This document shows, piece by piece, positions 35,602 through 43,396 of a stretch of DNA of 55,760 nt. The position numbers were made by a program, and so were the translations under genes. Source of the stretch: an uncultured Clostridiaceae bacterium (lineage in GTDB: Bacteria > Bacillota > Clostridia > Lachnospirales > Lachnospiraceae); assembly GCA_947177415.1 (NCBI GenBank), contig CAMWUK010000011.1:1-55760 (forward strand). Direction: 5' to 3'. The notes under the pieces were generated by a model. That model had not been told where the DNA came from and searched no databases. It saw only the letters and a program-made list of their open reading frames with translations. Numbering within the stretch: position 1 is the first letter of the stretch; the number at the start of each line of letters is the position of its first letter.

Positions 35602-35725
35602 TTGCGAAATGCTTGCAAAAAGTCCCAGAACGAGAAATAATGCGTGGAATCTTTAGAATGATTATACAATATAAGGTAGATTGAAGATTTGTTAAACACT
35701 ATATATAGTTGCCGAAATCGAGCCC

Positions 35726-35842
35726 GAGTGATATGAAAATACTGGGAAGCTTTATGAATCAAGGCTTCCCGCTTTGTTGTGTTTACAAAATATCAGCAGA
35801 TTTTTTGTTGTCAGGTAATGGTTAATAAAGGTATAGGTTCTG
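35726..35842. repeat. Right ~117-bp direct repeat bounding the defence block
   Basis: Matches 26251-26367 in the same orientation, including GGGAAGCTTTATGAATCAAG, GCTTCCCGCTT and GATTTTTTGTTGTCAGGTAA. It follows the toxin gene by about 125 bp. Confidence 0.88.
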
Positions 35843-35898
35843 GGAAATCAGAGAAGCTGCTCTTTTGCTGTGTTTGATTGTATCAGATAAAAATAAAT

Positions 35899-36085
35899 GT
35901 AAGAGTTCAGCCGGGTTCATTCATAAAGTGCCAGAATATACAAATTGGTTAAGAATATTCTTTTTGGCTGGACACTTTATTCATGAATGGCGTTAAGCAC
36001 ATAAAGGTATATGCACAAATTGCCCTCTATGAGCAAGCTCACTCGTGCAATTTGCACATATACTTTTATCCGGCTGAACTGTTAC
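35899..36085. repeat. 187-bp palindromic element, CAGCCGG type (copy 1)
   Basis: Starts GTAAGAGTTCAGCCGGG and ends CCGGCTGAACTGTTAC; inside are TTCATTCATAAAGTG with its inverse CACTTTATTCATGAATG, and GTATATGCACAAATTG with CAATTTGCACATATAC. A second copy is at 50815-51000. It fills the gap 35843-36085 together with about 55 bp of unremarkable sequence. Confidence 0.88.
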
Positions 36086-36290
36086 GATTTTGTTTATTCA
36101 TAAGGATGAAGATGGAGTATATGTATATTCACTGGCAGATTTTACCGCACAACAGGGCGTGAGAGATACCACGGATGTTATGGAGAAGTATAGAAAAGGT
36201 GCTCTTGGGGCATTACCTGATCCAGAATTAATCAGCTCTCTGCTTCGCATTAAGGGTGATGCAAAGGAGGATGATGCCGATGACAAATAA
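36086..36290 (+). pseudogene. C-terminal fragment of an AAA-family ATPase
   Basis: About 67 codons (FIHKDEDGVYVYSLADF ... VRDTTDVMEKYRKGALGALP) matching the extreme C-terminus of defence-associated AAA ATPases of the RloA/OLD-like type. The coding frame continues back into the end of the 187-bp element (VTIL) and has no start or ribosome binding site, so the gene was cut exactly at the element. Its stop overlaps the ATG of the next gene by 11 nt, the usual coupling with an RloB-type partner. Confidence 0.65.
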
Positions 36291-36575
36291 GCTCCCTACG
36301 TTCTCTGATAAGCATAAAATCTGCATTATTTGTGAAGGTAATGAAGAATATGAGAGTATCTTGAACGATTGAAAGCTTTGGATGAAAAGAATGATACATC
36401 CTATGACAGATTGGATAAAGCATTTTATTATACAATGAAAGCAGTCTATAATAAATTGCAAGGATTTTTTAATCACGAATTTTGGAACAAGCAACAGATT
36501 ATATTAGAGAGCAATAGTTTTTCTAAGTCTCTTTATTCATACAATAATACAGAGCAGCTAGGTCATGCCCCATAG
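36280..36575 (+). pseudogene. Remnant of the ATPase partner gene (TOPRIM/RloB-like), frameshifted
   Basis: ATG 36280 with RBS GGAGGATGATG opens MTNKLPTFSDKHKICIICEG, then NEEYE, after which the frame ends early (SILND stop). A shift of frame at about 36352 restores EYLERLKALDEK and an open frame to 36575. The IICEGNEEYEYL segment is the conserved acidic N-terminal motif of RloB/TOPRIM-like nucleases paired with AAA ATPases. The remaining ~65 codons do not resemble the rest of that family, so an internal deletion is likely too. Not functional. Confidence 0.55.
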
Positions 36576-36597
36576 CTTGTTGTGGGGTATTTGACTG
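36557..36597. repeat. Fragment of the 319-bp element
   Basis: GCTAGGTCATGCCCCATAGC and the following GGGGTATTTGACTG match 46971-47012 with few differences; only this internal part is present. Confidence 0.75.
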
Positions 36598-36634
36598 AAG
36601 ATCAACAATAACAGATTGATAAAGGAGAATATAA

Positions 36635-37678
36635 ATGGAACCATTTTTTACAGAATTAGATTATACAGATATTGAGTATAAGATTTCAAAACAAGATAGT
36701 AAGTTGATAATTGAACATGAATATAAACTTAAGGTTGATGCTGCAGTATATGATTCAGTGACAGAAAATTATGTATTTGCAGTGAAAGCAGATACAGGTA
36801 CTTATACATACGAAGTGGATTATTTCTTTTTTTCGAAAGATCTCGAACTTTTGAAAATACTTCGAGAAAATGTAGGAGTAAATCCATCATTTATTGTTTC
36901 TCCCAATAAGGAAATATGGGTAAGCCTCACTATTACAACAGATAAAATTAAAAAAAATGGGGAAATTATATTACCTTTATTTGGAAGAAATCGAATTGAA
37001 GAACCGATTATTAAAAGAGATATGGGAATGGAATACTTTGAAATGAAAGGTCAGTCGTATGGATATATTGTTGATAATTGGGGCAGAGGAAAAGAGGACA
37101 AATTGGTTATTTATCAATATGATAAGAATAATTTATTCAAAAACAGAAAAGCTGTAAAGCTTAAAGGTATGTATAGCTGTATGCCTATCATTATAAATGA
37201 TACTTGCTATGTATCTGATTGTGATAGCAGTAATAATTACAGTACGAAAATTTATGAGATTGATGCAAAAGGAAATCTGATGGAGGCATATGCTTCTGAG
37301 GGGGTTGAAAACTGTTCAAGACCATATATATTGGATATAACAGATAAAAATATAATTATGATTGCATCACTGAGGGATAGGGTAGATTGTCTAAGCTTTA
37401 GTTTGGCAGGGATATTGGAAGATAGAAAGACGATATTTGAGGCGGACAAAGGGAATGACATTTATGCCTTTCAAATGTACTCTATGTATAATGGAACGGT
37501 TATTCGTTTTTTTACAAATCAAACACCGATAGCTATATTGTATAAAAATAGAATATTTGAAAAATATGAATCCGATGGACCGTTTGGATTGGCAATAAAG
37601 GCGGTTTCTGATGAGTGTATATATGCACATGGCAGTCCCTTTGAGTACAAGAGAATAGAAATTTCAAAAATAATGTAA
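36635..37678 (+). CDS. Unknown protein, possible beta-propeller
   Basis: 347 residues, cytoplasmic, with no signal or membrane segment. Beta-rich throughout with recurring Y/V-rich strands (YGYIVDNWGRGKEDKLVIYQY, SCMPIIINDTCYVSDCDSS in parts), suggesting a propeller-like fold, but I recognise no family. Strong RBS (AAAGGAGAATATAA). It directly follows the degraded defence genes and may be cargo of that region. Its stop codon is contained in GTAAC at the start of a palindromic element with a terminator-like hairpin. Confidence 0.7.
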   Translation: MEPFFTELDYTDIEYKISKQDSKLIIEHEYKLKVDAAVYDSVTENYVFAVKADTGTYTYEVDYFFFSKDLELLKILRENVGVNPSFIVSPNKEIWVSLTITTDKIKKNGEIILPLFGRNRIEEPIIKRDMGMEYFEMKGQSYGYIVDNWGRGKEDKLVIYQYDKNNLFKNRKAVKLKGMYSCMPIIINDTCYVSDCDSSNNYSTKIYEIDAKGNLMEAYASEGVENCSRPYILDITDKNIIMIASLRDRVDCLSFSLAGILEDRKTIFEADKGNDIYAFQMYSMYNGTVIRFFTNQTPIAILYKNRIFEKYESDGPFGLAIKAVSDECIYAHGSPFEYKRIEISKIM

Positions 37679-37747
37679 CAGGTAGTAAAGCGGATTGTGA
37701 ATATCCGCTTTACTAATAGTGTAGCGTGTTTCTACCAGAATAGTTAC
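37675..37747. repeat. Palindromic element with terminator hairpin
   Basis: Starts GTAACAGGTAG and ends CTACCAGAATAGTTAC. Inside, GTAAAGCGGAT (37685-37695) pairs with ATCCGCTTTAC (37703-37713). The first five bases hold the TAA of the preceding gene. Confidence 0.7.
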
Positions 37748-37870
37748 CCTGATTTTTAATAAAAAACAAAGAAGTCTTAATTATAAATAATATGGGAAAT
37801 CTCCTTTTCATTATAACAGATTTTGGAGACTATAGTCAAAAGACTTATTGAAGTTGCTAACATTAAGTGC

Positions 37871-37917
37871 TTGCAAAAGTAAAAAAATAGTGTTAGAATA
37901 AGTTAGGAACAACTAAC
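37871..37917 (+). promoter_or_regulatory. Promoter with GTTAG-N6-CTAAC operator
   Basis: TTGCAA (37871-37876), 17-bp spacer, TAGAAT (37894-37899), then GTTAGGAACAACTAAC (37902-37917) over the likely start of transcription. Drives the Fur-like regulator gene. The remainder of the gap 37748-38009 shows only a second operator. Confidence 0.72.
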
Positions 37918-37969
37918 ATAAATAGGCATAACTATTCACTGACAGAATGGTTATATTTTTTGGAATGTA

Positions 37970-37985
37970 GTTAGCTTTGACTAAC
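37970..37985. promoter_or_regulatory. Second GTTAG-N6-CTAAC operator
   Basis: GTTAGCTTTGACTAAC, with the symmetry extending one base pair on each side; about 25 bp before the regulator's start codon. Confidence 0.7.
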
Positions 37986-38009
37986 TATTGATATTTGGAG
38001 GGCATGGTT

Positions 38010-38282
38010 ATGAAGAAGGAGAATTTAAGATATGAGCGTAGCAAGATGAAGAAAGAAATGGTATTGGATCGTTTAAAGAAAGATGGTTGTAGAATTACAA
38101 AGCAACGTTTAATTTTATTAGATATTATTTTGTCTGAAGAATGTTCTTGTTGTAAAGAGATTTTTTATGAGGCAACCAAAAGAGATAAAGGAATTGGACA
38201 ATCTACCGTATATCGCATGATAAGCCTGTTAGAGGAAATAGGTGCCATTAACCGTAAAAATATGTATAAAATTTCCCTGTGA
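38010..38282 (+). CDS. Short Fur-family regulator (DNA-binding domain only)
   Basis: 90 residues from ATG 38010 (GGAGG 7 nt upstream). It carries only the Fur winged helix: GCRITKQRLILLDIIL, then KGIGQSTVYRMISLLEEIGAI. The normal C-terminal dimerisation domain with its metal-binding His/Cys residues is missing, and translation stops cleanly. A CSCC cluster lies before the recognition helix. Fur proteins are usually 130-150 residues, so this is either a truncated gene or a specialised short regulator. It heads an iron-type unit with DUF3793 and flavodoxin and has the same operators as they do. Confidence 0.85.
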   Translation: MKKENLRYERSKMKKEMVLDRLKKDGCRITKQRLILLDIILSEECSCCKEIFYEATKRDKGIGQSTVYRMISLLEEIGAINRKNMYKISL

Positions 38283-38384
38283 ATGTGAATATTGAGGAAA
38301 AAGTACATTTGCTGTTACCGTTTGCTTAAAACTTTAAAAATGTAATAAAAATTTCTTATTGAGAAAATAATACAATTAACCTGG

Positions 38385-38437
38385 TTGACGAAGTGAATGG
38401 AAATGTATATGATAATACTGTGTTAGTTAAAACTAAC
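38385..38437 (+). promoter_or_regulatory. Promoter and operator of the DUF3793-flavodoxin unit
   Basis: TTGACG (38385-38390), 17-bp spacer, TATGAT (38408-38413), then the perfect dyad GTTAGTT-AA-AACTAAC (38422-38437) just downstream. Same operator as the two before the Fur-like gene, so metal-dependent repression is likely. Confidence 0.85.
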
Positions 38438-38451
38438 TATGGAGGGCTGAC

Positions 38452-39063
38452 ATGAGTCAAGAAATTTTTGAGATTGTAAAAAATATGGACCTGGAATTAA
38501 TAGAAACGCAGCTCGCCCTACAGTGTGCACCGGTTTTAGCTGGATTAAAAATATCGAATCTGTTAAATGTGAACAGTAGGCAGGGAGCATTGATTCAAAA
38601 ATTATTAACAGCTACAGAGTTGTCTTGTTATGTACTCTTAAGAAATGGGCATCGAATGACTATTTTAATTTACCACAAAAAAATGTTAAAAGCATATTTA
38701 GCAGACAAAAGGGTACAGTCTTTTTTAGCAGGACAAGGCTATGAAGAGATGAGTCTGGAAGAAATGCTTCACTTATTATCCCAAAGATATCAGTCACACA
38801 TGGAAAAAAGAGCAGGTTTTCCTCACGAATTGGGTGTGTTTCTGGGATATCCAATGGAGGATGTAGAAGGTTTTATTGAAAATAATGGAGAGAATTTCTT
38901 ATGTCTGGGATACTGGAAAGTTTACCAGAACCGACAAGCAAAGCTGGAATTGTTTCAAAAGTTTGAAAGAGCAAAGGAATGGATGATTCTATTGGTTTCC
39001 AATGGTATGGAATTCCTAGAGGCAGTAAATTTGTTAAAGTCTGGTCAATTATATCAAATGTAA
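38452..39063 (+). CDS. DUF3793 family protein
   Basis: 203 residues, cytoplasmic. LALQCAPVLAGLKISNLL at the N-terminus and FPHELGVFLGYPMEDVEGFI in the centre are the DUF3793 blocks. The family is clostridial and is recurrently next to flavodoxin and Fur-controlled genes; its activity is unknown. RBS GGAGGGCTGAC. It is followed 78 nt later by flavodoxin, probably on one iron-responsive transcript. Confidence 0.9.
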   Translation: MSQEIFEIVKNMDLELIETQLALQCAPVLAGLKISNLLNVNSRQGALIQKLLTATELSCYVLLRNGHRMTILIYHKKMLKAYLADKRVQSFLAGQGYEEMSLEEMLHLLSQRYQSHMEKRAGFPHELGVFLGYPMEDVEGFIENNGENFLCLGYWKVYQNRQAKLELFQKFERAKEWMILLVSNGMEFLEAVNLLKSGQLYQM

Positions 39064-39141
39064 ATACACTTCGTCACCAGGCAAAACATAGGTATAGCTG
39101 TAAAGGGATGTAGCGTAATCAAAAAAAGGAGGAAATAAGAT

Positions 39142-39573
39142 ATGAGTAAGATTAAGGTAGTATTCTGGTCACAATCCGGAAACACAGAAGCAATGGCAAA
39201 TGCAATTGTAGAAGGAATTCAAGGTGCAGGAAAAGAAGGTGAAGCAATTTTTGTTTCGGATATCCAGCCAGGAGATTTGAAAGAAGATATGGTATTTGCA
39301 CTTGGATGTCCTGCAATGGGGGCAGAAGTTTTAGAAGAAGGTGAGATGGAGCCTTTTGTTGCAGCACTGGAAACTATGGTGAATGGCAAAAATATTGCAT
39401 TATTTGGTTCATACGGATGGGGCGATGGTGAATGGATGCGTGACTGGGTTGACAGAATGACTGCTGCAGGTGCTAAAGTAGTGAATGGAGAAGGGCTTAT
39501 GTGTCATGAAGTGCCAGATGAGGAAGGATTAGATGAGTGCCGTACTCTGGGAGGACAGTTAGCACAAATATAA
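39142..39573 (+). CDS. Flavodoxin
   Basis: 143-residue short-chain flavodoxin, an FMN electron carrier that replaces ferredoxin when iron is scarce. The FMN phosphate loop SQSGNTEAMA is near residue 10; the FMN-flanking loops appear as GCPAMGAE (near 53) and GSYGWGDGEWM (near 90). Strong RBS (AAAAAGGAGG). Its place behind a Fur-like operator supports iron-starvation expression. Confidence 0.95.
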   Translation: MSKIKVVFWSQSGNTEAMANAIVEGIQGAGKEGEAIFVSDIQPGDLKEDMVFALGCPAMGAEVLEEGEMEPFVAALETMVNGKNIALFGSYGWGDGEWMRDWVDRMTAAGAKVVNGEGLMCHEVPDEEGLDECRTLGGQLAQI

Positions 39574-39610
39574 AAGGTTGAATATTTATATATTAAAAGA
39601 TATTTATTAA

Positions 39611-39653
39611 GCTGATAATTTCTGTATTTGTACAGGGATTGTCAGCGTTTTTA
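39611..39653 (+). terminator. Intrinsic terminator of the flavodoxin unit
   Basis: GCTGATAAT (39611-39619) pairs with ATTGTCAGC (39638-39646), with an inner CTGTA/TACAG stem, followed by GTTTTTA. Confidence 0.85.
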
Positions 39654-39654
39654 C

Positions 39655-39861
39655 TTACTATGAAAGTCCTGACAAACGGCTACATTTTGTGCAAGCTTGC
39701 TTGCAAAGAAATGTAGACATTTGGCTGGCTAAACTGTATGAGTATGTAGGGCGACAGCCCAGAATACGAATACAGTTGTTGATTGCGGGAGTGCAAAGCA
39801 CATAGCAATCAACTTTCATTCATGGTGATGCCTCGCTTGCGAGGCATGATTGTTTTATAGG
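39655..39861 (+). repeat. ~207-bp element, TTACTATGAAAGTCC type (copy 1)
   Basis: Contains TTACTATGAAAGTCCTGACA, GCAAGCTTGCTTGCAAAG, GGCTGGCTAAACTGTATGAG, AATCAACTTTCATTCATGG and the hairpin ATGCCTCGCTTGCGAGGCAT. Close copies are at 50491-50698 and, inverted, 53517-53722. It occupies much of the gap 39574-40033; no gene was seen in the rest, and no convincing forespore sigma-factor promoter before spoVAD was identified. Confidence 0.88.
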
Positions 39862-40033
39862 AAAATTCGTCCTATAAAGTAAAAACTATCCACTTTGTTC
39901 TAATTTTGCATGTATCAAAGCTGCTTGATATGGGAAAAACATTGGATTTTTTCATAAAGAATAAAGAAATCGTATATAGAATATATTTTTTGTAAATACT
40001 ATCTCCAAAGCAGAAAACAAGGAGATGGCATTT

Positions 40034-41065
40034 ATGGGAAAATATAAACATATAGGGGAGCAAAGTATTCGTTTTGAACAACCGCCATATATTATTGGGA
40101 GTGGATGTGTAGCTGGGAAAAAAGAAGGAGAAGGACCACTGGGAAAATATTTTGATCTTATTGAAGAGGATCCTATGTGTGGAGGAAAATGTTGGGAAGA
40201 AGCTGAGGCAAATCTGCAAAAAAAGGCAGTAGAAATTGCTTTAAAAAAAGGGAAAATAAAAGCGGAGGATATAGAATATCTGATTGCAGGAGATTTGCTG
40301 GATCAGTTGGTGGCAAGTACTTTTGGTATTATGCAGTTTCAAATCCCTTTATTTGGGGTATATGGAGCATGCTCTACAATGGGAGAATCCTTGGCATTGG
40401 CATCTATTTTGGTTGAGGGAGGATTCGCTAAGCATGCAATGGCAGTTACATCAAGCCATACAGCATCTGCAGAAAGGCAATTCCGGTTTCCTGTATCTTA
40501 TGGTAACCAGAAACCTCTTTCTGCAACATGGACGGTAACAGGAAGTGGAGCAATTGTAGTGGGAAACCAAAAGCATGGTAGTGGTCCTTATGTGCGGGTT
40601 ACGGGAGTAAGTACAGGAAAAGTTGTAGATTATGGAATGAAAGATTCCATGAATATGGGGGCTTGTATGGCACCTGCAGCGGCACAGGTAATAGGAGTAC
40701 ATCTTAGGGATTTTGAGGCAAGACCAGAGGATTATGATAAAATTATTACAGGAGATTTGGGAGTTATAGGACAGAAAATTTTATTTGACTTGTTGAAACA
40801 ACAACAATTTGACATTGAAAAACAGCATATGGATTGCGGAATAGAAATATATGAGAGAACGGAACAAGATGTACATTCCGGAGGCAGTGGGTGTGGATGT
40901 GCAGCAATTACCTTAGCAGGATATATTCTGGAACAGTTTCAGAAGAAACAATGGAAAAAAGTTTTGTTTGTGCCAACAGGAGCATTGTTGTCAAAGGTAA
41001 GTTTCAATGAAGGAAGAACGGTTCCGGGAATATGCCATGCCATTTTATTAGAAAGGGAGGATTAA
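40034..41065 (+). CDS. spoVAD: Stage V sporulation protein AD
   Basis: 343 residues, thiolase-like fold without the catalytic Cys chemistry. VAGKKEGEGPLGKYFD, VYGACSTMGESLALAS, SSHTASAERQFRFPVSYGNQ and the C-terminal PTGALLSKVSFNEG are SpoVAD blocks. Part of the SpoVA complex that moves Ca-dipicolinate into the forespore and releases it at germination. ATG 40034 is preferred over an in-frame ATG at 40025 that abuts GGAG. spoVAE follows 3 nt later; spoVAC, its usual upstream neighbour, is not present. Confidence 0.96.
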   Translation: MGKYKHIGEQSIRFEQPPYIIGSGCVAGKKEGEGPLGKYFDLIEEDPMCGGKCWEEAEANLQKKAVEIALKKGKIKAEDIEYLIAGDLLDQLVASTFGIMQFQIPLFGVYGACSTMGESLALASILVEGGFAKHAMAVTSSHTASAERQFRFPVSYGNQKPLSATWTVTGSGAIVVGNQKHGSGPYVRVTGVSTGKVVDYGMKDSMNMGACMAPAAAQVIGVHLRDFEARPEDYDKIITGDLGVIGQKILFDLLKQQQFDIEKQHMDCGIEIYERTEQDVHSGGSGCGCAAITLAGYILEQFQKKQWKKVLFVPTGALLSKVSFNEGRTVPGICHAILLERED

Positions 41066-41068
41066 GTC

Positions 41069-41425
41069 ATGGATTATTTAATTGCTTTTTTAATTGGTGG
41101 AGCGATATGTGGATTAGTGCAGATTTTAATGGACAAAACGAAACTTATGCCAGGAAGAATTATGGTTATTTTAGTTTGTCTTGGTGCTCTTCTTGGAATC
41201 TTTGGAATTTATGAACCATTTTCAAAGTGGGCAGGAGCAGGAGCTACTGTTCCATTGGTAGGATTTGGAAATGTATTATTTCAGGGAGTGAAGGATGCCA
41301 TAGATAAGAAAGGTTTCTTAGGTTTGTTTGAAGGTGGTTTTACAGCTTCCGCCGTTGGAATTTCAGCCGCATTAGTCATAAGCTATATTGCATCTTGGAT
41401 ATTTAAACCTAAAATGAAAGTATAA
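41069..41425 (+). CDS. spoVAE: Stage V sporulation protein AE
   Basis: 118 residues, membrane protein with about three to four helices (start MDYLIAFLIGGAICGLVQIL in part, VILVCLGALLGIFGIYEP, and a C-terminal AALVISYIASWIFKPK). It belongs to the SpoVAE family of the dipicolinate channel. RBS AAGGGAGGATTAAG, 3 nt after spoVAD. Likely transcribed with spoVAD in the forespore. Confidence 0.94.
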   Translation: MDYLIAFLIGGAICGLVQILMDKTKLMPGRIMVILVCLGALLGIFGIYEPFSKWAGAGATVPLVGFGNVLFQGVKDAIDKKGFLGLFEGGFTASAVGISAALVISYIASWIFKPKMKV

Positions 41426-41429
41426 AATT

Positions 41430-41574
41430 GTTACTGTTCACTCACAAGCTTGACACTTGCTGTCAAGCTATGTGCCAAGAACGTAGGATAGCCAAGAATC
41501 CAGCCTTTCGCCAAAGGCGAATAACAAATAGGCTGGATTCCGTTACAGTTTGCACCGTAGGTGTGAACTGTAAC
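41430..41574 (+). repeat. ~145-bp palindromic element
   Basis: Complete copy: GTTACTGTTCACTCAC, AGCTTGACACTTGCTGTCAAGCT-type hairpin, AATCCAGCCTTTCGCC, and GTGTGAACTGTAAC. It starts 5 bp after the spoVAE stop and may serve as its terminator region. Confidence 0.92.
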
Positions 41575-41661
41575 TAAAAATAAGTAAGATTGAATAACTT
41601 TAAAGAAACAACTAGAGATATATGGAAAGATATGCTATACTTATATAGATGCGAAAAAATA

Positions 41662-41931
41662 ACCGAAGGAGTATAAGCCTAAAACTGATAGGTAATTGCA
41701 AAACTCAATTTACTCTTTGAATTTTTGTGCAGAGTTCACATATCAACGCAAGGCACATTCTCACTGCTCTCAACAATAGCAGTACATAAGGTGCTAAAAT
41801 ACAGCACCTAAGTACTGATGGTTTCGATAGCACCAGCTTATGATATGTAAATCTGCACAAAATAAACCTAAGTATATGAGAGTTTTGCAAACACCTATAA
41901 AGAACTAGAAATACAGGAGTACTTCTTCGGT
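41662..41931 (+). ncRNA. Large structured RNA candidate, family not identified
   Basis: A 270-nt region with nested long-range pairing. The closing stem ACCGAAGGAGTA (41662-41673) pairs with TACTTCTTCGGT (41920-41931), 12 bp with one G-U. Next inside, ATAGGT-AA-TTGCAAAACTC pairs with GAGTTTTGCAA-AC-ACCTAT. Then TTTTGTGCAGA pairs with TCTGCACAAAA and ACATATCA with TGATATGT. Apical hairpins are ACTGCT/AGCAGT and CAGTAC-AGGTGCT with AGCACCT-GTACTG. An extended -10 (TGCTATACT, 41634-41641) stands upstream. The size and single enclosing stem suggest a stand-alone RNA or an unusual leader of the secreted-protein gene. It does not resemble T-box, TPP, cobalamin, tmRNA, RNase P or SRP RNA by eye. Confidence 0.65.
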
Positions 41932-41983
41932 GAAATGGATAGGACAAATGGAGGCGAAGAAAACAGGAAGGGAAAAGGTGATT

Positions 41984-43201
41984 ATGAGGAAGAGAGTAAT
42001 TTGTGCTTTGGCATTAACTGGTATATTATGCTTTTTTGGCGGTGTACAAGGAAAAGCAGCAGAGATTTCCCAAGAAGGTAATGAAAATGAAGTCTTGGCA
42101 GTAGAACCTTATGAGGTTACTACAGGAAGTGCAATCTCGATTTATAACAATTCATATCAGATACAAGCAAGCGAAGAAGAAAAAGAAAACATTATTATTC
42201 CGGTTGTGGCAACGAATAGTGGTTTGATGGTTTATGATATGCAGCTTCTTGGAAATATAGTTACAAAAGGAAGTATATCAGTAACAATATATGAGGATGC
42301 AGAGTGTGAAAAGCCATTAAGTGAACAGAAAACATACCAAATAGAACCAGAGCTGGAGCAATCTATAACGGACTCTGTTTATTTAGAAAAGGGACAGAAT
42401 TGTTATTTTCAAATTTCAGTTTCCGATGAACTTGTGACAGAAGAGGAAGGGTATCGTTTTTACCTTTTGCTACAAGAATATAACAGCGAAAACCGGACCC
42501 TGCAAAATAAGGAAGCTGTCTATGCTTATCAAAATGGAAAGGAAACCACCATATATTATCAAGTAAAGGCAAAAAAAACAGGAATACTCACTATTGATAT
42601 GGATTATGATGAGTTTTCTTATGGAACACCAACAATTACTTTATGCAACAATAAAAAGAAAGCTATTAGTGCAAATTGTGGGATTCACATTACGAATGCA
42701 GCAAAAGTAAAGAAAAAGAAAGAAACACCAGCAGGAAAGAATCTTTTTGCAGTATCAAAGGGAACTTATTACCTAAAATTATCTGGTGTGAAGGGTACAT
42801 ATAAGATTCAGTCTAATTTTTCAGCAATTACAGACAATAGCGGAAAGAAAAAATTAAAGGCAAAAAAATTAACTTTAGGCAGCAAGGCAGTGAAAGGCGT
42901 AATACTTACTGAGGATAAGAAATCTAATTATGATTGGTATAAATTTACTTTGGAGGAAAGTGACAGAGTAAGGATTAGTTTTCAGGGTTCTACATCTGGT
43001 AAAGAGAAACTGCAATTAGAGGTAGTTCCACCTTCTAGTGCAAGATTTTCAAACAAGGCTGTTTTGAATTTTTCAGGGATAGATCAGAATGGATCTGGTA
43101 AATCAGGCACACAATGGCCAGCAGGAACCTATTATTTTAAAATTAATAAGACTACAACAAAAGGGACAGGAATGTATTGTTTGCAGGTAAAGACATATTA
43201 A
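41984..43201 (+). CDS. Secreted protein of unknown function, PPC-like domains
   Basis: 405 residues. Signal peptide (RKRVICALALTGILCFFGG, cleavage near AEI). The mature part is beta-rich, with at least two pre-peptidase C-terminal-like domains (central ~110-215 and C-terminal ~300-405: TGMYCLQVK ending) separated by a lysine-rich linker. No catalytic domain was found, so it is likely a wall-associated or binding protein. ATG 41984 has AAAAGGTGATT upstream; an in-frame ATG at 41930 overlaps the structured RNA's 3' stem and would remove the signal peptide from the N-terminus. Confidence 0.78.
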   Translation: MRKRVICALALTGILCFFGGVQGKAAEISQEGNENEVLAVEPYEVTTGSAISIYNNSYQIQASEEEKENIIIPVVATNSGLMVYDMQLLGNIVTKGSISVTIYEDAECEKPLSEQKTYQIEPELEQSITDSVYLEKGQNCYFQISVSDELVTEEEGYRFYLLLQEYNSENRTLQNKEAVYAYQNGKETTIYYQVKAKKTGILTIDMDYDEFSYGTPTITLCNNKKKAISANCGIHITNAAKVKKKKETPAGKNLFAVSKGTYYLKLSGVKGTYKIQSNFSAITDNSGKKKLKAKKLTLGSKAVKGVILTEDKKSNYDWYKFTLEESDRVRISFQGSTSGKEKLQLEVVPPSSARFSNKAVLNFSGIDQNGSGKSGTQWPAGTYYFKINKTTTKGTGMYCLQVKTY

Positions 43202-43217
43202 ACAAATAGATAAATTT

Positions 43218-43361
43218 GTTACTGTTCACTCACAAGCTTGACACTTGCTGTCAAGCTATGTGCTAAAACGTAGAACAGACAAGAATTCAGCCTTTTGCTG
43301 AAGGCGAATTATAGATAGGCTGGATTCCGTTACTGTTAGCACCATAGGTGTAAACAGTAAC
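43218..43361 (+). repeat. ~145-bp palindromic element
   Basis: Same left half as 41430-41574; the right end is GTTACTGTTAGCACC with GTAAACAGTAAC, as in 49934-50078. Confidence 0.92.
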
Positions 43362-43396
43362 ACAAATTTTGTAAATGGGAAAGGAGCGTGACAGGA

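Noticed and set aside
41662-41931. Known riboswitch or housekeeping RNA (T-box, TPP, cobalamin, c-di-GMP, tmRNA, RNase P, SRP)
   Set aside because: None of the core consensus sequences I know for these families is present; left as unidentified.
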